Of a DNA stretch of 64,000 nucleotides, positions 1-12,700 are shown piece by piece. Source of the stretch: Kudoa neothunni. Taxonomy: Eukaryota > Cnidaria. The position numbers were made by a program, and so were the translations under genes. The notes beneath the pieces are model-generated. The model worked only from the letters and a program-made list of their open reading frames with translations, did not search any database and was not told the origin of the DNA. Positions within the stretch are counted from its first letter, which is position 1. The number at the start of each line of letters is the position of its first letter. Location: assembly GCA_964304625.1 (NCBI GenBank), contig OZ199838.1:14198001-14262000 (forward strand). Direction: 5' to 3'.

Positions 1-1087
1 TAGCTCTTAAGCGTTGAACTTAGACTAACATTTAGATTAACGCGTTAGATTAGAACGCTTGGTTATTTTAATCAAGATTTGCATTTATTATTTCTATAAA
101 TGATCGCTCGTCACGTTGTTTGTCTGTCGTTTTGTCCAAATGCTACCAGCTTCTTACTTTAATCGACATCAGCTCATTCGGGGTAGCATAATAAATGCAC
201 TTGCTTATTTATTCACGTCACTGGATCCGAGGAAATCTTTGAGCATTGATAGTTTATATTGGTGGAGCATAAATAATGACCACACACATGTATATCACTA
301 TTTTATCTGTTTTTTAATACATTATTTATAATAGAAAAATAATAATAGGAGAAAAGTTCAGTATTAAAAAATAATTGCTATAATTAAGCCTCTGAAGGGC
401 CGAGAAACGAGCCTTCTCAAACGTAACTTGAGGTCTGCGGGTTTCCAGAATTTCTTTTATCGCGTATATTTAAAACGTTATTAAGAATCGATATTTCATA
501 TACATTAAATAATTTTATCGATAAAGTATTTAGAAAATCGCCAATCATTGAATAGACTAATCCCCAATAATCCGATGTGGTGTAATTTTTCAATCAGACA
601 TAAGGAACATAAATTGGCGCGCTTGTACGAATAAAATATGAATATAATAAAGAGGAAATTTTTTAAACTAATAAATTTGGTAAAATAAATATTTTTCTAA
701 TCAGTAGCGATTTAGGTATTTGTTAGAAAAATAAAGGCTACTGTAGAAAAATCCTCAATCTTAACATCGTGGTGCTGTTTTACGATCACTTCTACAAGTT
801 CAAAATAAGCCCTCTCTTCTAAAAAGCTTGAATTTAATGTGATTTATTCAATAGAATAAACAATTGATCTATTGATAATTTTCCCCATATTTATATTCAT
901 TCCCAAAAGTAGAGAACATACAGTTACAGGCAACTCTCTTAAAAAATCACGTTAACATCTTTCTGCTTTGAAGACATACTAATCGAGACTAGAGGTTTAA
1001 AAAAGCGAGTATCCAAAATTTCCAAAGTAATTGGAAATTTCAAGACTAAGGAGATCATCTGAAATATGTGAGGGTTCAGCTACAATA
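1..1087. other. gene-free AT-rich stretch
   Basis: I see no recognisable coding region. The only longer open frame begins at a TTG at 116 and has no family resemblance. No RNA gene, tandem repeat or clear element end was found. Confidence 0.5.
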
Positions 1088-1095
1088 GTGTACAT

Positions 1096-1611
1096 CAGGG
1101 GTCGGCAACCTTTTTGAGTGACCGGCTGAACAGACATGATTTACCCTAATTCTAATGCGAGTCGTATCAAAATTGATCTACAAACATTTTAATTTATCCT
1201 AATTTAAAATTTTGGATTGAAATGTATAAATAAGAATTTATAAAAAAATTTTTAAAATAAAAAAGTACATCAAATCAGAAATATTGTATTCTAATAATTT
1301 TCATTTCCAATGTAATCAACTCGTGCTTAACTTGTGAAAGAACGATTTAATGGATGATGCCAAATACCATGAGGTGTATCTATGTCTTTTTAAAAATATT
1401 TTATACTTTTATTGAAATAATTTTTACATTAGTTTAGCAATCATATTTATTCCGGTTTTCTGATTTAATGAAAATGAAGTTTAGCCGGCTAAAATGTTTA
1501 CATCGACAATATATAAACATTTAGAAAAACGATCTAAATAACAACTTAAAAAGTAATCAGGTATTTTGGATATTAAGAAAAAACTGACGGGTCGTAGGTT
1601 GCCCACCCTTG
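1096..1611. mobile_element. hAT-type MITE (516 bp)
   Basis: The left end reads CAGGGGTCGGCAACCT and the reverse complement of the right end reads CAAGGGTGGGCAACCT, a clear terminal inverted repeat with the look of hAT ends. It is flanked by GTGTACAT (1088-1095) and ATGTACAT (1612-1619), a target duplication of the 8-bp hAT size matching at 7 of 8 bases. The interior is AT-rich and has no transposase reading frame, so it is a non-autonomous passenger moved by a hAT transposase supplied elsewhere. The one mismatch suggests some age. Confidence 0.85.
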
Positions 1612-1619
1612 ATGTACAT

Positions 1620-2830
1620 AATCCAAAACCATTGTATGATGATATTTTATGGTTAATTTTAACATCTAATTTATATTTATGAATGCTAGGAGCTTCTACA
1701 CATTTATGTGATAATATTAAACACTTAATTAATTATATGATGGTGTAAGACCTCGTTTTGAAACTGAATACTTTTGGTTTATACGCCTAAGTACGAGACG
1801 CCCCAACAAATATCGCCTACACTATTTGCGTGTTACCGCCGCTCGCTAATAAAATAGTCAAAATATATAATATTGGAATTTCAATATCTATTACATTTTA
1901 TTATTTATTCTAATCGCTCAAATAATTTGAAGTATTTAATTAATTCAACGAATTATGAAATCTTAATTAATGAAATTAGGTGACCATTTCCAATAATACG
2001 TAATGTAAAGTTTTCTTAACTTTACAAATAAGCTTCGATTTGAAATAATTAAAATATTCATTATAAACAAGGCACAGTTATAGTTAACTAAATTGTAGGT
2101 TTTATTTCGAATCTGTGACTTTACACATATAATTCTTCATATAAGAATTAAACAGTCTCGATTTTTCAAAGACTTAGTTGAGAAGTATTGACTTAACATA
2201 TTTTCCCTATTCAACAACAACTAGAAATTCAACCAATTTTACTGTTTAAGAATATAATTTTGCGCGTTTTTTGGATGATAACTAAATAGAAAATGAGGTC
2301 TCATGTTCAGTGAAACATTTTATAAAGACTAATTTTTAAAATAATGCATCTGTAGAATATTATGATGGTTAAGACAAAATTAAACCATTTCGTTTTGCAC
2401 GAAAACAATTGCTACCAGTGAGATAGAAATAATTAATATCCATCCTAAAACTATAAATTCATATTTATTATCAGCTAATAAAAGGCTTTTAGGCTTATAA
2501 TACAGAATAACCAATTCTGTTTCAAGTTCAGTTTATTCTTCTATAAGGTGTGGTTTTTAGAGTTGCAAAAATTATAACACATTTATTTATCTTAAAATTT
2601 TTACAACTATCACAGATAAAGATTTATGTGAGATTGAAGTTGGAAAATAACTCAAAAGAATAAATTTTAATCCAAAACGAATTATTTTTGCTACCAATGC
2701 ACGCGCAGCATTTCACATAGCCCCTCCCCGATCGCTCTGTATCTGGATAGGTGCCACAGGTGATGTGACCAAATTTTTCAAATTCTTAATTCAAGTTCAT
2801 TTAGGTGTATAGGCCTACAACGAACCACTA
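1620..2830. other. gene-free stretch upstream of ALR
   Basis: No coding signal seen. About 2690-2760 is less AT-rich than its surroundings and lies 70-140 bp before the ALR start codon, so it may belong to that promoter; this is inference from composition and position only. Confidence 0.4.
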
Positions 2831-3392
2831 ATGTCATCTTATCTGGACCGATTCAAAAAAAATAAGGAGAAAGCATGTCGAACATGTGTTAATTTTGATC
2901 AATGGATAAAGAGCTTTTCTGATAAAGTATGTCCACCTCTGTGATCAATTTGTGATAACGATTCACTTTAGAAAAAAGAAAATGTGACTGAAAATCGAAA
3001 GGATTGTCCGTTGGATAGTGTCGAATTGGGTCAACATAGTTGGGCGTTCCTTCACACCATGGCTGCCTACTACCCAGTAAAACCTACTCCTCAAGATCAG
3101 CAAGATATGAAAGATTTGATTAGATTGTTCAGCAAATTTTATCCTTGTCAACCGTGTGCTGAACATCTTCAAGAAAGGTATCAATATGTGAAGTTTTCGG
3201 ATGGTACGTGAGTTAATTTTTAGTCTTAAATTACCTGAATTAACTCCGAAAACAACCTCAAATGAAGAACTTACACAATGGTTCTGTAAGCTGCATAACC
3301 ATATAAACAAATATCTCGGAAAACCTGAATTCGATTGTTCCAAGGTGAATCAACGTTGGTACTCTGGCTGGGATGATGGCAGTTGTGGATGA
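2831..3392 (+). CDS. GFER: FAD-linked sulfhydryl oxidase ALR/Erv1
   Basis: Flavin enzyme that reoxidises Mia40 in the mitochondrial intermembrane space and passes electrons to cytochrome c or oxygen, so driving disulfide formation in imported proteins. Three exons, 2831-2926, 2972-3177 and 3224-3392, give 156 residues with all phases agreeing; introns are 45 and 46 nt. Seen: an N-terminal CRTC shuttle motif near residue 16, [18 protein letters not shown], the active-site YPCQPC, a flavin-binding [16 protein letters not shown] segment, and the closing FDCSKV...[12 protein letters not shown]. The shuttle cysteines match the long mitochondrial form of human ALR; the start is the first ATG before them. 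Length fits the family. It lies 457 bp before ELMOD on the same strand. Confidence 0.95.
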
Positions 3393-3579
3393 TCGCAACA
3401 ACAATAACAAATTACACTCATAAAATTGTATATCCTTTTTTATTGCAAAGCCTATAAAGTTATTTATCGACAGCGTTACTTACATATATTTGTTATATAA
3501 TTATCTCTGTAATAATCTGTATATAGTTGTATTTATTATAATCCGTTTATTCGTTTTTATTTTATATGTAGTAAGGCAG

Positions 3580-3622
3580 CAACCCTATATAGCTACATAG
3601 CTACATAGCATAGATAGGGTTG
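3580..3622. repeat. hairpin with internal short direct repeats
   Basis: Perfect 9-bp arms CAACCCTAT (3580-3588) and ATAGGGTTG (3614-3622) enclose tandem copies of AGCTACAT. It sits about 190 bp after the ALR stop codon. It could form a hairpin in the 3' region; no function is known. Confidence 0.5.
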
Positions 3623-3849
3623 ATATTGAAACGATACTTTATGAATATTGTTGAGCATATCATATATATTGACTATTAGAATTGTCCTTCCATTATCTCG
3701 ATACATATTTGTTGTCAATAACAGACTTGAAAAGAATGAATTAAAATTTTAATCAAACGCGTCGTTTTTGGCCGAGATAGCTCGAGAAGTCGGTCGGTTC
3801 TTTCAAAGCCCAATATCTCGTAGGCCGCACCTAATAATTTTACATTTAA

Positions 3850-4876
3850 ATGGAGATTTTGGATTGCGTTTGGAGTATTGATTGGCTGAGGGGATTGATC
3901 AAATATATAATTCGACTAATCACAGGAAAGTCTGAGATACAACGCATATGCACATCGAACAACTATTCCGATCATTCAGTCTCTCTTGTAAATAGGTGTG
4001 TGCGCTCGATGGAACGATCCAGATATACACAACTACACGAGGCTGCGCTTTGTGATAATGTGGATTGTATAATCGAATACACCGATGTGGTTTTTTTTCT
4101 TAAACTATATTCAACCAATGTGAGTGATGTATTCTATCAGCAAACCATTGACGACAATTTCATTTTCTATGACAATCTCAAATATGTGATTAAACACATT
4201 TATGAATATAACACTTTGATAAACATGATTGAGAAGAGGAAAAATGTTGCATTCGATAGGAATGACCCTGTGCATATGAATAAATTGAGGTCTGTATGGC
4301 GACATCTCAACTCTAAAACTGCCGAGTTTCCTGAAGGCAGGAGTGAGCATTGGAAACATTTAGGATTTCAGGTAGATATTTTATTCGGCTTGCTAGCTAG
4401 TCTAGTAGGTGTGATGTTTTGTGTTAGTTTTTATTTAATTGTGAATTAAGGGGTTACTGCCGGAGACCGATTTTCGTGGTGTGGGAATGTTGGCGCTCGA
4501 TGCGTTAGAATTTTTTTGCCGCCAGTCCAATCCCTCATTAAATGAAACTCTCGATTCCAAATGTCTATTTAACGAATCTTTAGAAGAACCTTATGGCTAC
4601 CCATTTGCTATCGGGATTATCAACCTTTTGAACTCTCAAGTGGACCTACTCAACCAAGGTCTTCTAAGAAATATTATCATGGTCAACCATGAGAATCGTT
4701 ATGAATATGTAACGATGAATGATTCAAATTTGAACAACTTTTGGTTATTTTTTCGACAATTTTTCTATGGATTTCATCAATTTTGGATGACCAGCAAACA
4801 ACAAAATATACTCAATTTCAATATTTTAAAGAAAATATACACTGATAACTGTGTCAAGAATCTAAAAGATGGATAA
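3850..4876 (+). CDS. ELMO-domain protein, ELMOD1/2 type
   Basis: ELMOD proteins are GTPase-activating proteins for Arl2 and Arf-family GTPases. Two exons, 3850-4371 and 4451-4876, joined by a phase-0 intron of 79 nt, give 315 residues (human ELMOD2 has 293). The join restores the signature HLGFQ|GLLPETDFRGVGML, whose FRG arginine is the catalytic arginine of the family. The N-terminus, with WLRGLIKYIIRLITGKSEIQRI, matches the start of vertebrate ELMOD1/2, and the C-terminal part keeps the FHQFW block. The ATG at 3850 is the only start in frame with this conserved N-terminus. Assignment between ELMOD1 and 2 is not attempted. Confidence 0.93.
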
Positions 4877-4927
4877 CTTTATAGTTTTATAGTGATGTTT
4901 AAAATGTACTGTTTTTGTTGAGTTTCA

Positions 4928-4933
4928 AATAAA
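4928..4933 (+). terminator. polyadenylation signal of the ELMOD gene
   Basis: AATAAA, 51 nt after the ELMOD stop codon, followed by a T-rich stretch at about 4942-4952. Position and sequence fit a 3'-end processing signal. Confidence 0.6.
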
Positions 4934-5176
4934 TGTCTCTATCTTTTTTTGTAAACTTATCTGATTGCATTTCTAAGTTAGCTGGGTCTTAGTAAATTTT
5001 TTAATTCACTATCTTCGATTAGCTCACTATAGGGGCGGTCTTTAATCGTTCCGATGCTTTCAAACCTTATCTGCCTAATGGTACACTTCTTAAAATCCAT
5101 CAGTTTATTTAATATTCTGTGGTTAATTATACGCTGTGACTATTATTGGGAGAATTTAATCCTAGTTGGTATATAC

Positions 5177-5980
5177 CAGGGATGGCCAGACCTGCCCGGA
5201 TCGAGAGCCAACCTTAAGGTTGTCCAAATTTTCAAGAGCCACATAGCATTAAAATCATTTATAAACTTCTTTCTTATGTAAAACTTACATTTTTGTAAAA
5301 TTTTTGATAAATGTTGTAGAATTATAAATACAGTAGGCAACCGATAATACGCGCCAAAGATGCGTGAAATTTTATTTTGTGTTTTCATTCTTTTCCAGCA
5401 TGAGTAATACAGTAGATTTTTAGAATAGAATAACTAAAAATGCGTTATTAAGATTATTTGACTGAAAAATAATTTGTAAACTTTTACATTGGGATAAGAT
5501 TTCGTAAATAGTCAGTTCTACGAAATTATAAATTTTGTTTTACTTTATATTTATTTTTAACCCCATTATGAAAAAAAACGTTTATACATTTTGACCATAC
5601 AAATGTTAAAAAGTTCATCTTACTATTAAATTTGGATACAGCGTATATTGTAAAGTGTCTAATGACGACTATTATTGCGCTTTTAGATACATTTTGGAAT
5701 AATTCCACATTATTTATAATATTCCCACAAAAATTCAACTGTTAAAATTTTAATTTTATCCTCGTTTCCAACAAACAAGAATTCAATCTTCGTGGTTTGG
5801 CCGAAAAAAGTGCTTACTATGGTTAGTCACATGATATAGAAGATTGGCAATTTCCTTGTTTTATTCAAAAAGATTTTAATGACTTTTACCTTTTTGCAAT
5901 CATAAAAATATTTTAAAACGCATCACATAATATAAACCTTGAATACGTCGTATTGATGAAAGTGCGCATTATCGGTTACC
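5177..5980. mobile_element. hAT-family left end carrying a nested element (copy A)
   Basis: Begins CAGGGATGGCCAGACC like the hAT element at 17822. From about 5208 it runs closely parallel to that element: AACCTTAAGGTTG, then a shared stretch through AAGAGCCACATAGC, and both enter the same TA-flanked nested element at 5336 and 17984. I could not find a convincing matching right hAT end downstream, so this copy is truncated or its end has diverged. No coding capacity is visible. Confidence 0.65.
5336..5980. mobile_element. TA-flanked nested MITE, Tc1/mariner-like (copy A)
   Basis: Left end GGCAACCGATAATACGC follows TA (5334-5335); the right end, read in reverse complement, is GGTAACCGATAATGCGC, with TA at 5981-5982. 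A second end-like sequence lies near 5803-5825, where copy B has its right end, so this copy may be longer because of a further insertion or duplication. No transposase frame. TA flanks suggest a Tc1/mariner relative. Confidence 0.6.
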
Positions 5981-5982
5981 TA

Positions 5983-6745
5983 ATGCATCTTTTTGTTCAA
6001 TTAAGGGTGAATTCATAAATTGCACTTGCTGTGGCTTCGTGTAGAATTTCTGAAATACTGTTTCCTGATGGTAAGGCAGCATACCATGTATTCAACTCGC
6101 CGTGAGATTATCTTACGACGGCATCGTTGTATACAGAAGATATAAGGGAACGAGATTGGCTGAATTACTTGAAAAATGAAATACGATTATTTGGATAAAT
6201 GCACTATGGCCAATAAAATTGTTCCCAAGACTCTAGATTTAATTCTTTAAGATATAACTGAACGAGATGTTTATTTAAGTGGAAAAACAAAAATTATATC
6301 TGAAAATTCCCCCGAACCCTACCTGTAATTGTAATCCCAGGAGGTGATCACGTAAAAGTATTCTTAAAGTCATATTTGCGGCAAAAAGTAAGGAGCTCAG
6401 AGCTTATCATGAATAAGAGGGATTTGCTGAGCAAATATCGCCATCGCGATAACTTTTCATGCAATACTCGTTATACACTAACATATTCAAATACTTGAAT
6501 CTTCTATGATTTATTTCTAAAATAAATTTAAAAAATAAGGTGTTTAAATAAGATTTCAAAAATAATTCAAGGAGCCATCCCGTATTTTATCGCACAGAAT
6601 CATAATTATTTGCAGTATTATTAACAGCGCCTATGGAATTCAAATTATAAAAAGTTGCACAAATACAGCAGTTAGTCTAATTAAACAACAGAAATAACAT
6701 AGATAATAAGTTAAACAAAAGAATATTTTTCCTTAATAAAACTTA
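5983..6745. other. gene-free interval after PHKA
   Basis: Lies downstream of the PHKA stop codon. I see no coding region or repeat family here. A GGAGCCATCCC string near 6571 weakly resembles a hAT end but has no matching target duplication. Confidence 0.4.
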
Positions 6746-9700
6746 TTAGTCAACATGAAATTGATCATCTTCATTTAGAATATTGTTAAGTTCAAGATAG
6801 GTAATAAGATTCTGCATGATAAGATTCATAGTACCATAAGGTCCACTAGGAGCACTATCATAGAAAAATCGACAAATAGAATTGTATCCATTGCAACGAC
6901 GGCTTTGTGGTTTTCTGTTGGCACAACAACAGGTAGCGTCTCCATTTATATTGGCCTTCAAATATAAATCAGTCACAGAGATTGTCAATAGAGATTAGCA
7001 CAGTACTTGATGTCGAAGGAAAAGATCATTGCTTTCAGTAATAATATAATCTATAGGGAAAGTGTGGTCAAGATAGATAGGTTTTTTTAGTTGTTTTATG
7101 AGTGATGTAAAAACGCTGATAACTTCCACAGCTAGTTGCCGATACTCCGGTTCGAAGAATGCACCTAGGGCAGTTTCAACGCGTAGAGCGAATTTCATTT
7201 CTCCGGGTGTCATCTAAGTGTAATATGATCTATATATTTACCACAAAAAGCTGCGACAACAAAAAGTGTTAGTCATGTGTAACTTACCTCAAAAATAATT
7301 TCATTACTGAGATTGTAGTTGGCAAAAGAGATTCCTTTACTCTAATTATGATCAACATTTTAGCCCATGAGTGAGAGAAATTATTCATATTGAAAAAATC
7401 AGTAATGAGCTAACATGTTTCAGTATAAACCACACATCTTTGAAGAATGATTCATAATAGTTGTTGAGTGCACCGTCAAGACTTCGCCTACGATACCAAA
7501 GTCCCATACTTTCGTCAGCAGTTCGACCACTAGCACTAGCACAGGAATCGACGTCGGTTTCCTCGGCGTTCAAGTTCAACATGACACTCTGAACAACATT
7601 ACATCCAATAAAATAAACAAATTTAAACATGTATAATTTAATATAGAGATGTATGATAAGATAAAGAGGGTTTGTAGTAACCTTGGTGCGGGACTTTTTC
7701 TTAAACCTCTCATTTCCTATAATGTTAATCTTGTTTCCATCTACTTATCAACCACATAAACATCACAGCCTGCTTATAGGTTCATCTACCTCGTTTCAAA
7801 AGAAACTCTTTGCGATATAATATTAATGAAAGCAATTTGATCACGTCAGCAGGTGGTATATTTAGAAAAACATCCATAACTTGCTCATCTATATTGTTCA
7901 ATATGCCGACAATTTATTAATAATTATTTCGATTAATTAGAGAAATTAGAGAAATTAGTTAATAATTTCTAAACCTTTGAGGTGGAGATTCCTGGAAAAT
8001 TCACTCAACAACACATTCAAAATGATTCCCACACGAATACGTAACATGCCATTAAACAACTCGGGACTAGTTTTAATAAGCATAGATATGTAAGCGATAA
8101 TTTCCTATCGGTCAACTTATTTTATCAATCGTAACCAATTGTGTTACTTGAGTGAGCAATCTATAAATAGCTGTGTTAGGATAGCATTGATAGAGAATTT
8201 CTTGAAGTTGTACATCGGATAATGGTCTAGAGTTGTATTCAATTAAAGTAGAAACGTTTGTGCACAAATAAGTATATTAGGCCTACTTGTCAATAACTTT
8301 CTCAGTGGCATTTGAATGGCCGACAGTAAGCTGTTTTTCTCTTACAATAATATCAGAGCAAGCCTAAAGTAACAAATAAAATCTAGGCTAGATTCAAACG
8401 TGCTCTCAAATTTGAAGTTTTTAATTACTTGGCTCAAATTATCCATGTGAATATTTAGATGGGCGGCTACACTTCTGATATATCTCCACAGTAGATTTTC
8501 ACATACCTAAAATATAAAATTATCCTCACTTAGCTACCCCGGCCATTTTTATTTCAATGTGATCATTGACCCACACAAATTTAATCCAAAAATAATTTAA
8601 TGTATGTCTAATCCAACTCAATTTTTATTCTATACAGCTAGCTTTATAGGTCACATATAAATCAAATTTGTTTCCATCTTTTAAGTTAATTATTTATGAT
8701 CCATCCCTTTTATATCAAAGTCATTAAATAATTGGCAGTTATACTACATATAGAAGATTAAATTTGCATGGGCCTATCGACATTTTTTATATTTTTATTC
8801 TTTGAGGTGTTATTATTACTCGTTGGTAAAGTTCGTTCAACAGTGACTCTACAGTGCCATGGTAACCACTGTTTGATAGAACTATTTCAAAATTCCCTCC
8901 ACTAAAAGCAAGTAAAATATTCAACCGAACACTATCACAATCAAATAAATACAACATATTGTGTAGATTGAGAATAGCGTAAACTTTAGCGCGGAATGAT
9001 TTGGAGTTTTCCAAGTCTCTGATTAAGTCTTCATATTTATAGTTGAGATTAACATTGGATGTTTCCAGTGAATCTTCTGTAACGGATTATTAGTCAAGCT
9101 TACGGCAATTGTTTACCGAAATGATTGTACACATTAAGTGTATCGCTTTGAGAACAGAGGTGCGGTTCGGAGTCGGAGTGTGAACTGAACTCATTTGATA
9201 CCTCAAATATAGAATTTGAATCTTTTCCGTGGTTGGTATGATTTGATGTTAGATTTTCCAGCTAACCATTAGTACTCATATTGGACAATCATATCAAATA
9301 TTAATTTTTTTAATGGTGAATTACATCGAATATGGTGGTTGTGTTTTTTCTGGGTTTTTTGGAAGATCTGATTGCGTGCTTTGCGATGCCTAAATTTTTA
9401 TTTTAATAGAAATCTCAAAATGCAAATTTTTTTATTATAATATTTTAATTGTTCGTGATAGTCATAATACTTATTATTTATTTATTCAATTATTCAGTGA
9501 AACTTTATATCAACAAATTCTATCATAAGTTTACTCTGAACAAGAGCACCACTTATGAATTTGAGATTCACAATACAAGCAGTGTTCAAATGGTTGTAGA
9601 TATAATCCAAGTTGACCCTGTAAAAAGAAATTATAGGGATCCACACATAATTCAACAACCAACCTGATACCCATATAGTTTCCTGCTTGAAATCTTTTAA

Positions 9701-12700
9701 TCATTTCCATAAAAAGAGGAAATTTTTTAACATCTATATAGCAATTAAAAGAAAACAGATTTCTTTCAGTCTACCTAAGAGTGTTTCTTTTATTGGAATG
9801 ATAATAGTGGGCCGACCCTGCAATATCCAATTTGTTCTAAGGTACTCTATTTCGATGGTTAACAGCTTCACAAAAAGATCTGAGTCCAAATAGAGATAAA
9901 AATGTTTTTGATCTAGTAGCTATTTGGAAAGAAAATTAATCAATAATTTGATCCATTTTTGTTATTAAATTATAATATAATCATAACAAGAACACATACT
10001 TGAGGGTAAAATCCATATGTGTAGGTGTCAGTTCTGTAGAAAATCGAAGTAGACAATGTTTCGGCACTATTGAACGCCCTAAAAACTCCTATTTTATCAG
10101 GGTAATCGTTTCACAGAAGAGCTACCTGCCACTCAAACCCGATTTGGAACATCGACCCAAGTGACCATATATTCTGTTAAGCTCAGAAGCTGGAAGTATG
10201 GTTTTCACTATAGGATCATCTGGTGAATGGATTGGCACATTGATTTGACTCATAAGGTCATAAGAGTTCATATCTTTGGCAACCAAAGCAACTATTTTTT
10301 TGCATATTACAATTCCCTGCCAAATCAAGCACTACCTTGAATAACAGAACTGTGTTTTAGGGAAAATTTGTATCTTCGATTCAAAGGGTCAATATCTGCA
10401 GGCGCGAGGAGTTCCTGTAAGACAATTTTGTAAAATTATTCAAAATAAAATATTTTTAGCAGTTTTATTTCTCCGACGGTGATATTATTCTTAAATTTGA
10501 CTTTCTAATATATTTTTTATACGTAGAGATTATATGGAAACAATTAATGAAAAAATATCAATTAGATAACTATACATTAAGTTTTGAAACTAAAAGATTA
10601 AAATATACTTTTGCCCGTCGAGTCTAATAAAAATTGAAACACGCGATATATCAATTTGGTTTTTTACACGTTCATCTCAAAAATTTCTTTTTCTCATAAT
10701 TATGCTTTTAATTTTCTTTAAACCATAAGAAAATATTTTAAAGTTTAATAGAATTTTCGTAAAAAATGTTTATATGAATTAATAACAACAATGTTTATTT
10801 TGTAATGAGAATAATATGAACAAATGTTAATCACCACAAATCAGACTTATTTCTATATTATTACGAAAATAACAAGTTACGAAAAATTAATAAAATATAA
10901 AAAAATAATCACGTAAATTGAAATGAAAATAACTGAATTCCTTAATGAGATTTTTAATATTTTAGCAATTTTTATCGACTACACTTAAAAACGAAATCTT
11001 TTAGCTAATTATGAAATATTCTCGATTCTCAACCATGTGTATAAATTGTTTCATGAACTAACCTTTAAAAAAACAGCCAAGAAATTAAATTACCTCATGA
11101 AATATCATACACAAAATATACAACGACTGAGCCCACATAAATGGTATATGTATGCCTGGAAGTCGTTCTTGAGAATGAGGGTTTTTAATCTCTTGATCCA
11201 CCTTGATAATGATGTGATTAAAAATTCGATAAATACACGAACTAAAACCTTATCCTCTGGCACATAATATAGTTGTGGTACCATTGGAATATTTCCTTGG
11301 TATACGCACAATACATCAGAGAGCTTTTTGTAATATTCTTCAGCCTATAATAGTCGTGGATTAGTCTACAATAATTAGTATCCTAGCAGCATAATTCGTT
11401 TAAGCTTAAATTTAAATTTAACTATAATATAATTTTATCCAAATCAAACCTATAGCAGTTAAGAATTATAATTTTTAATAAAAAGATAAACAAACATCTC
11501 AAATGTAGATCTCACTTGTTTTAGATCCTCTGAAAAGTAGCCATCGATACACATATAAGCGAAGAATAGAGGCCATTCACATTCGATATTTTCAAACTTT
11601 TCCAATTCCACCAAGTCATAATGAAGTTTGTGTGGATCCTGTGAATTTTTGCGAAAGACAATGCATATGTGTGTGCTAAGAATAACAAACAATATTTACC
11701 GATCTGACTGTGCAATAGCCGTCTCGAAGGAACCTCTTAAAACCATATCGACCCTTTCAGGAAGAGGATTAAATTTAATTTAATTTGGAAATCGATTACT
11801 TCTAATTTATTTTTAATCGCTGATTTGGTCGTATCCATGAGATTTTGATCATCCACACAAAACGCAGGGAAGCCAATAATACTTAGTAGACTTGAACCAA
11901 TCTCCTAAACAATTTAATCAGCATAAATTTCATATACTCAACGGTATTCTTGATAAATACTTTTGATAATGATTCTCTCGGCAGCATAGATTTTAATATT
12001 GTCTAAATTTCAGATGTAAATTTACTACGCACAAGTTAGCAATAAGCACATTGCAATGTTGGATGTTGTCGGGTTGGACGTGGATAAGGGAGCTGGGACC
12101 GCCAGTAGATCCGAATAAATTAAAGTCTGTCAACGCCTCCATAGCAGCCTAATTCTATTAATACACCTCTGCCCAATCACATGAGTTAAACCTTAGCCAT
12201 TCCTATAGAACAAGCATTCAACTCAGGCACACCATTGTTGGTCTTGTCACCGCGTTCCCAAACCCCATAATCCTACATAGGAGAAAACAAATATAGATCG
12301 GCTAAATTTTATTTTGCCAAAATACTGGAGTCTTAAATGCCTTCTCTATGTAGAATACCAGATTTTGAATGAAGCAAACCTCATCCAGTGTATTTACAAT
12401 TTGTAATCCTATTAGTAATGAACAACAGTTTTTTCATTTTAAACAAATATTAAAAATATGGTCCTGTTATTTTAAAGAATGTCAACTCTTTCTATCCAAT
12501 AAACTTGAGTGTTAATGCTAATGAATTAACTAAAAATTAATAATGAATACTATTTACAGTTACATTTACATTTATGTACCAGCGCAACAACTTAGCACCC
12601 TTAATTGAACAATTACAAAACTTTCGCTACAAAAATCTCAACAAGTTAGGAAATATTAAATTATGCACGGTAATTTCATGCTAATAGAATTATGATAGCA

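Noticed and set aside
3204-3223. 16-20 nt mini-intron in ALR
   Set aside because: A GT at 3178 gives a 46-nt phase-keeping intron and removes residues that human ALR lacks at this point.
6571-6590. Right end of the hAT copy at 5177
   Set aside because: The GGAGCCATCCC string is only loosely similar and the following 8 bases do not match the left flank GTATATAC.
10322-10345. 19-nt intron in PHKA (GTAGTG...GGCAG)
   Set aside because: It is far shorter than any other intron here and does not keep phase; a longer intron starting at GTTATT, about 29 nt, keeps phase but is also short, so the border is left open.
11037-11267. + strand 76-codon frame
   Set aside because: It is the antisense shadow of PHKA exons 13-14, whose minus-strand reading matches the family residue by residue.
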